From: Spiroplasma sabaudiense Ar-1343
GTDB taxonomy: Bacteria; Bacillota_I; Bacilli_A; Mycoplasmatales; Mycoplasmataceae
Length of the DNA stretch: 64,000 bases
Reading direction: 5' to 3'
Assembly: GCF_000565215.1 (NCBI RefSeq)
Contig: NZ_CP006934.1
Span: 744,001-808,000 of the forward strand
The notes under the pieces: generated by a model
Told to the model about the DNA's origin: nothing
Seen by the model: only the letters and a program-made list of their open reading frames with translations
Database searches by the model: none
In this document: positions 63,228-64,000 of the stretch, one piece after another
Position numbering within the stretch: position 1 is the first letter of the stretch
Layout: every line of letters starts with the position of its first letter
Program-made: the position numbers and the translations under genes

Positions 63228-63707
63228 CTAGGCCCCCCGTTTTAAATTTTTTAAATTGTAAACTCAATGATATTTATAAATTTTGTTTTTACCATAAGAT
63301 ACCTTAATTAAAGTTGGTCTGTCTTTAAAATTAACCTCAAATTGCAACTCTGAGGATTCTGGAATCGGTATTAAATCTAATCATTTCTTAATAAAACTAT
63401 ATTTAAAATACTCTAAATTAAAATAATAATTGTATGATTTTTCGCCATCTTGGATTACTAAAAAATTTAACACTTCATTAATCGAAAAAACTAAATTTTC
63501 AGGAGGCAAGCCTAAGATATCCTCTTGTTCCAAGTTTGATTCTTTTTCTGAATCATGATCAAAAATTAAACTTCTGCTCTCTTCATACTGCATTTCATTA
63601 AAGTGTATCTGTTTAATTATTCCATACGATAAAAACGCTAAAGAAACAACTAATATTGATGCTGTTATAAAAATAACTACAATAAATCATAATTTTCTAC
63701 GACTCAT
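63228..63707 (-). CDS. Hypothetical membrane-anchored protein
   Basis: 159 aa. One N-terminal membrane helix (about residues 7-30: WFIVVIFITASILVVSLAF) is followed by an outside-type polar region with acidic stretches (DHDSEKESNLEQED) and a beta-rich end (LQFEVNFKDRPTLIKVSYGKNKIYKYHWVY, read in pieces). No known motif. TGA-Trp at residues 7, 110 and near the end. It overlaps the preceding partial gene by 3 bases within an 11-base shared segment and is coupled to acpP. Confidence 0.7.
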
Positions 63708-64000
63708 ACTGAGCACTATTTTCTAGTTGTAGAAAATCTTGATAATTGAAGTTATCAATATTAACGAAATGACTGATTATCTCAGGAGTAAACAAAAAAC
63801 AAAACTTATATTGTTTTAATGAGTCTCCATTGTTTATATTATCATATTTATTTAGAAAAAACATATTATAATTGGAAATGATTTTTTTAAAAATTTCACT
63901 TTTTAAGCGAATAGTTTCACCAGCATATAAAATTTTTAAGTCTAAAAATAAGTGTTCTAGCTCATTTGGGTTTTTTTGAAGGCCTTTTGTGCCTTCGTTA
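63697..64000 (-). CDS. Hypothetical protein (partial, N-terminus beyond window)
   Basis: C-terminal 100 residues of a gene that starts past the right edge, in one open frame ending at TAG 63697-63699. It is rich in Phe, Asn and Lys (EIFKKIISNYNMFFLNKY; FTPEIISHFVNIDNFN) and shows no motif. Its last 11 bases overlap the start of the next gene, so the group of partial gene, membrane protein and acpP is probably one operon. Nothing can be said of function. Confidence 0.65.
   Translation of the reverse strand, partial: NEGTKGLQKNPNELEHLFLDLKILYAGETIRLKSEIFKKIISNYNMFFLNKYDNINNGDSLKQYKFCFLFTPEIISHFVNIDNFNYQDFLQLENSAQYES

Overview
The window comes from a mollicute that reads UGA as tryptophan. Almost every long reading frame is cut by in-frame TGA codons exactly where the protein family continues, and the window carries a tRNA-Trp with anticodon UCA beside a nearly identical tRNA-Trp(CCA). 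The DNA is very AT-rich, operons are tight (many TAATG overlaps), and the gene set fits the Spiroplasma/Mesoplasma/Entomoplasma/M. mycoides branch: fructose PTS, Pst transporter, EzrA-like protein, DnaI/DnaB, fatty-acid kinase. I cannot name the species. No rRNA, insertion sequence, phage, CRISPR array or dnaA-type origin was seen.

Layout. 1-9.4 kb (minus): phoU (partial), pstB, a fused pstC-pstA and a PstS-like protein, directly behind smc, rnc and plsX. 9.6-22.1 kb is the Firmicute block around gmk-rsmB-rlmN-prpC-prkC-rsgA-rpe-thiN-rpmB-asp23-fakA-plsX-rnc-smc in nearly the ancestral order, with a 592-aa anchored protein of unknown function inserted between rsmB and rlmN. 22-27.6 kb (plus): peptide deformylase, RNase J, an amino-acid permease and an unknown membrane protein. 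27.6-34.6 kb (minus): an unknown two-gene unit, the fructose operon fruA-fruK with a fruR carrying an in-frame TAA stop, and an M20 dipeptidase. 34.7-37.2 kb (plus): unknown six-helix membrane protein, pgsA and a short-chain dehydrogenase. 37.3-40.6 kb (minus): glycerol facilitator, pgk, gap. 40.7-52.9 kb (minus): a replication and repair operon, ezrA-thiI-(small membrane protein)-dnaE-polA-mutM-dnaB-dnaI. rpsD stands alone on plus at 53.2 kb. 53.9-60.4 kb (minus): unknown helical protein, tyrS, a YtxH/YtxG-like pair, a 584-aa coiled-coil protein, pncB and a YtpR-like tRNA-binding protein. 60.5-62.2 kb (plus): two DegV/FakB proteins. 62.2-64 kb (minus): two tRNA-Trp genes, a Fur-family regulator, acpP and two unknown genes, the last cut by the window edge.

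How the genes work together. Most of a pathway for using host fatty acids is here: FakA with two FakB carriers makes acyl-phosphate, PlsX moves acyl groups between phosphate and ACP, acpP supplies the carrier and PgsA makes phosphatidylglycerol phosphate. FruA and FruK bring fructose in as fructose-1,6-bisphosphate, which gap and pgk process further down glycolysis. The phosphatase/kinase pair next to rlmN is a Ser/Thr signalling module. The DNA polymerases look stripped of proofreading: neither the PHP domain of DnaE nor the exonuclease-like domain of PolA shows its metal-binding residues.

No obviously new multi-gene system was found. The best leads are the interrupted fruR, a perfect 15-bp inverted repeat over the tRNA-Trp promoter, the long C-terminal extension of guanylate kinase, and several large proteins of unknown function inside otherwise conserved operons.
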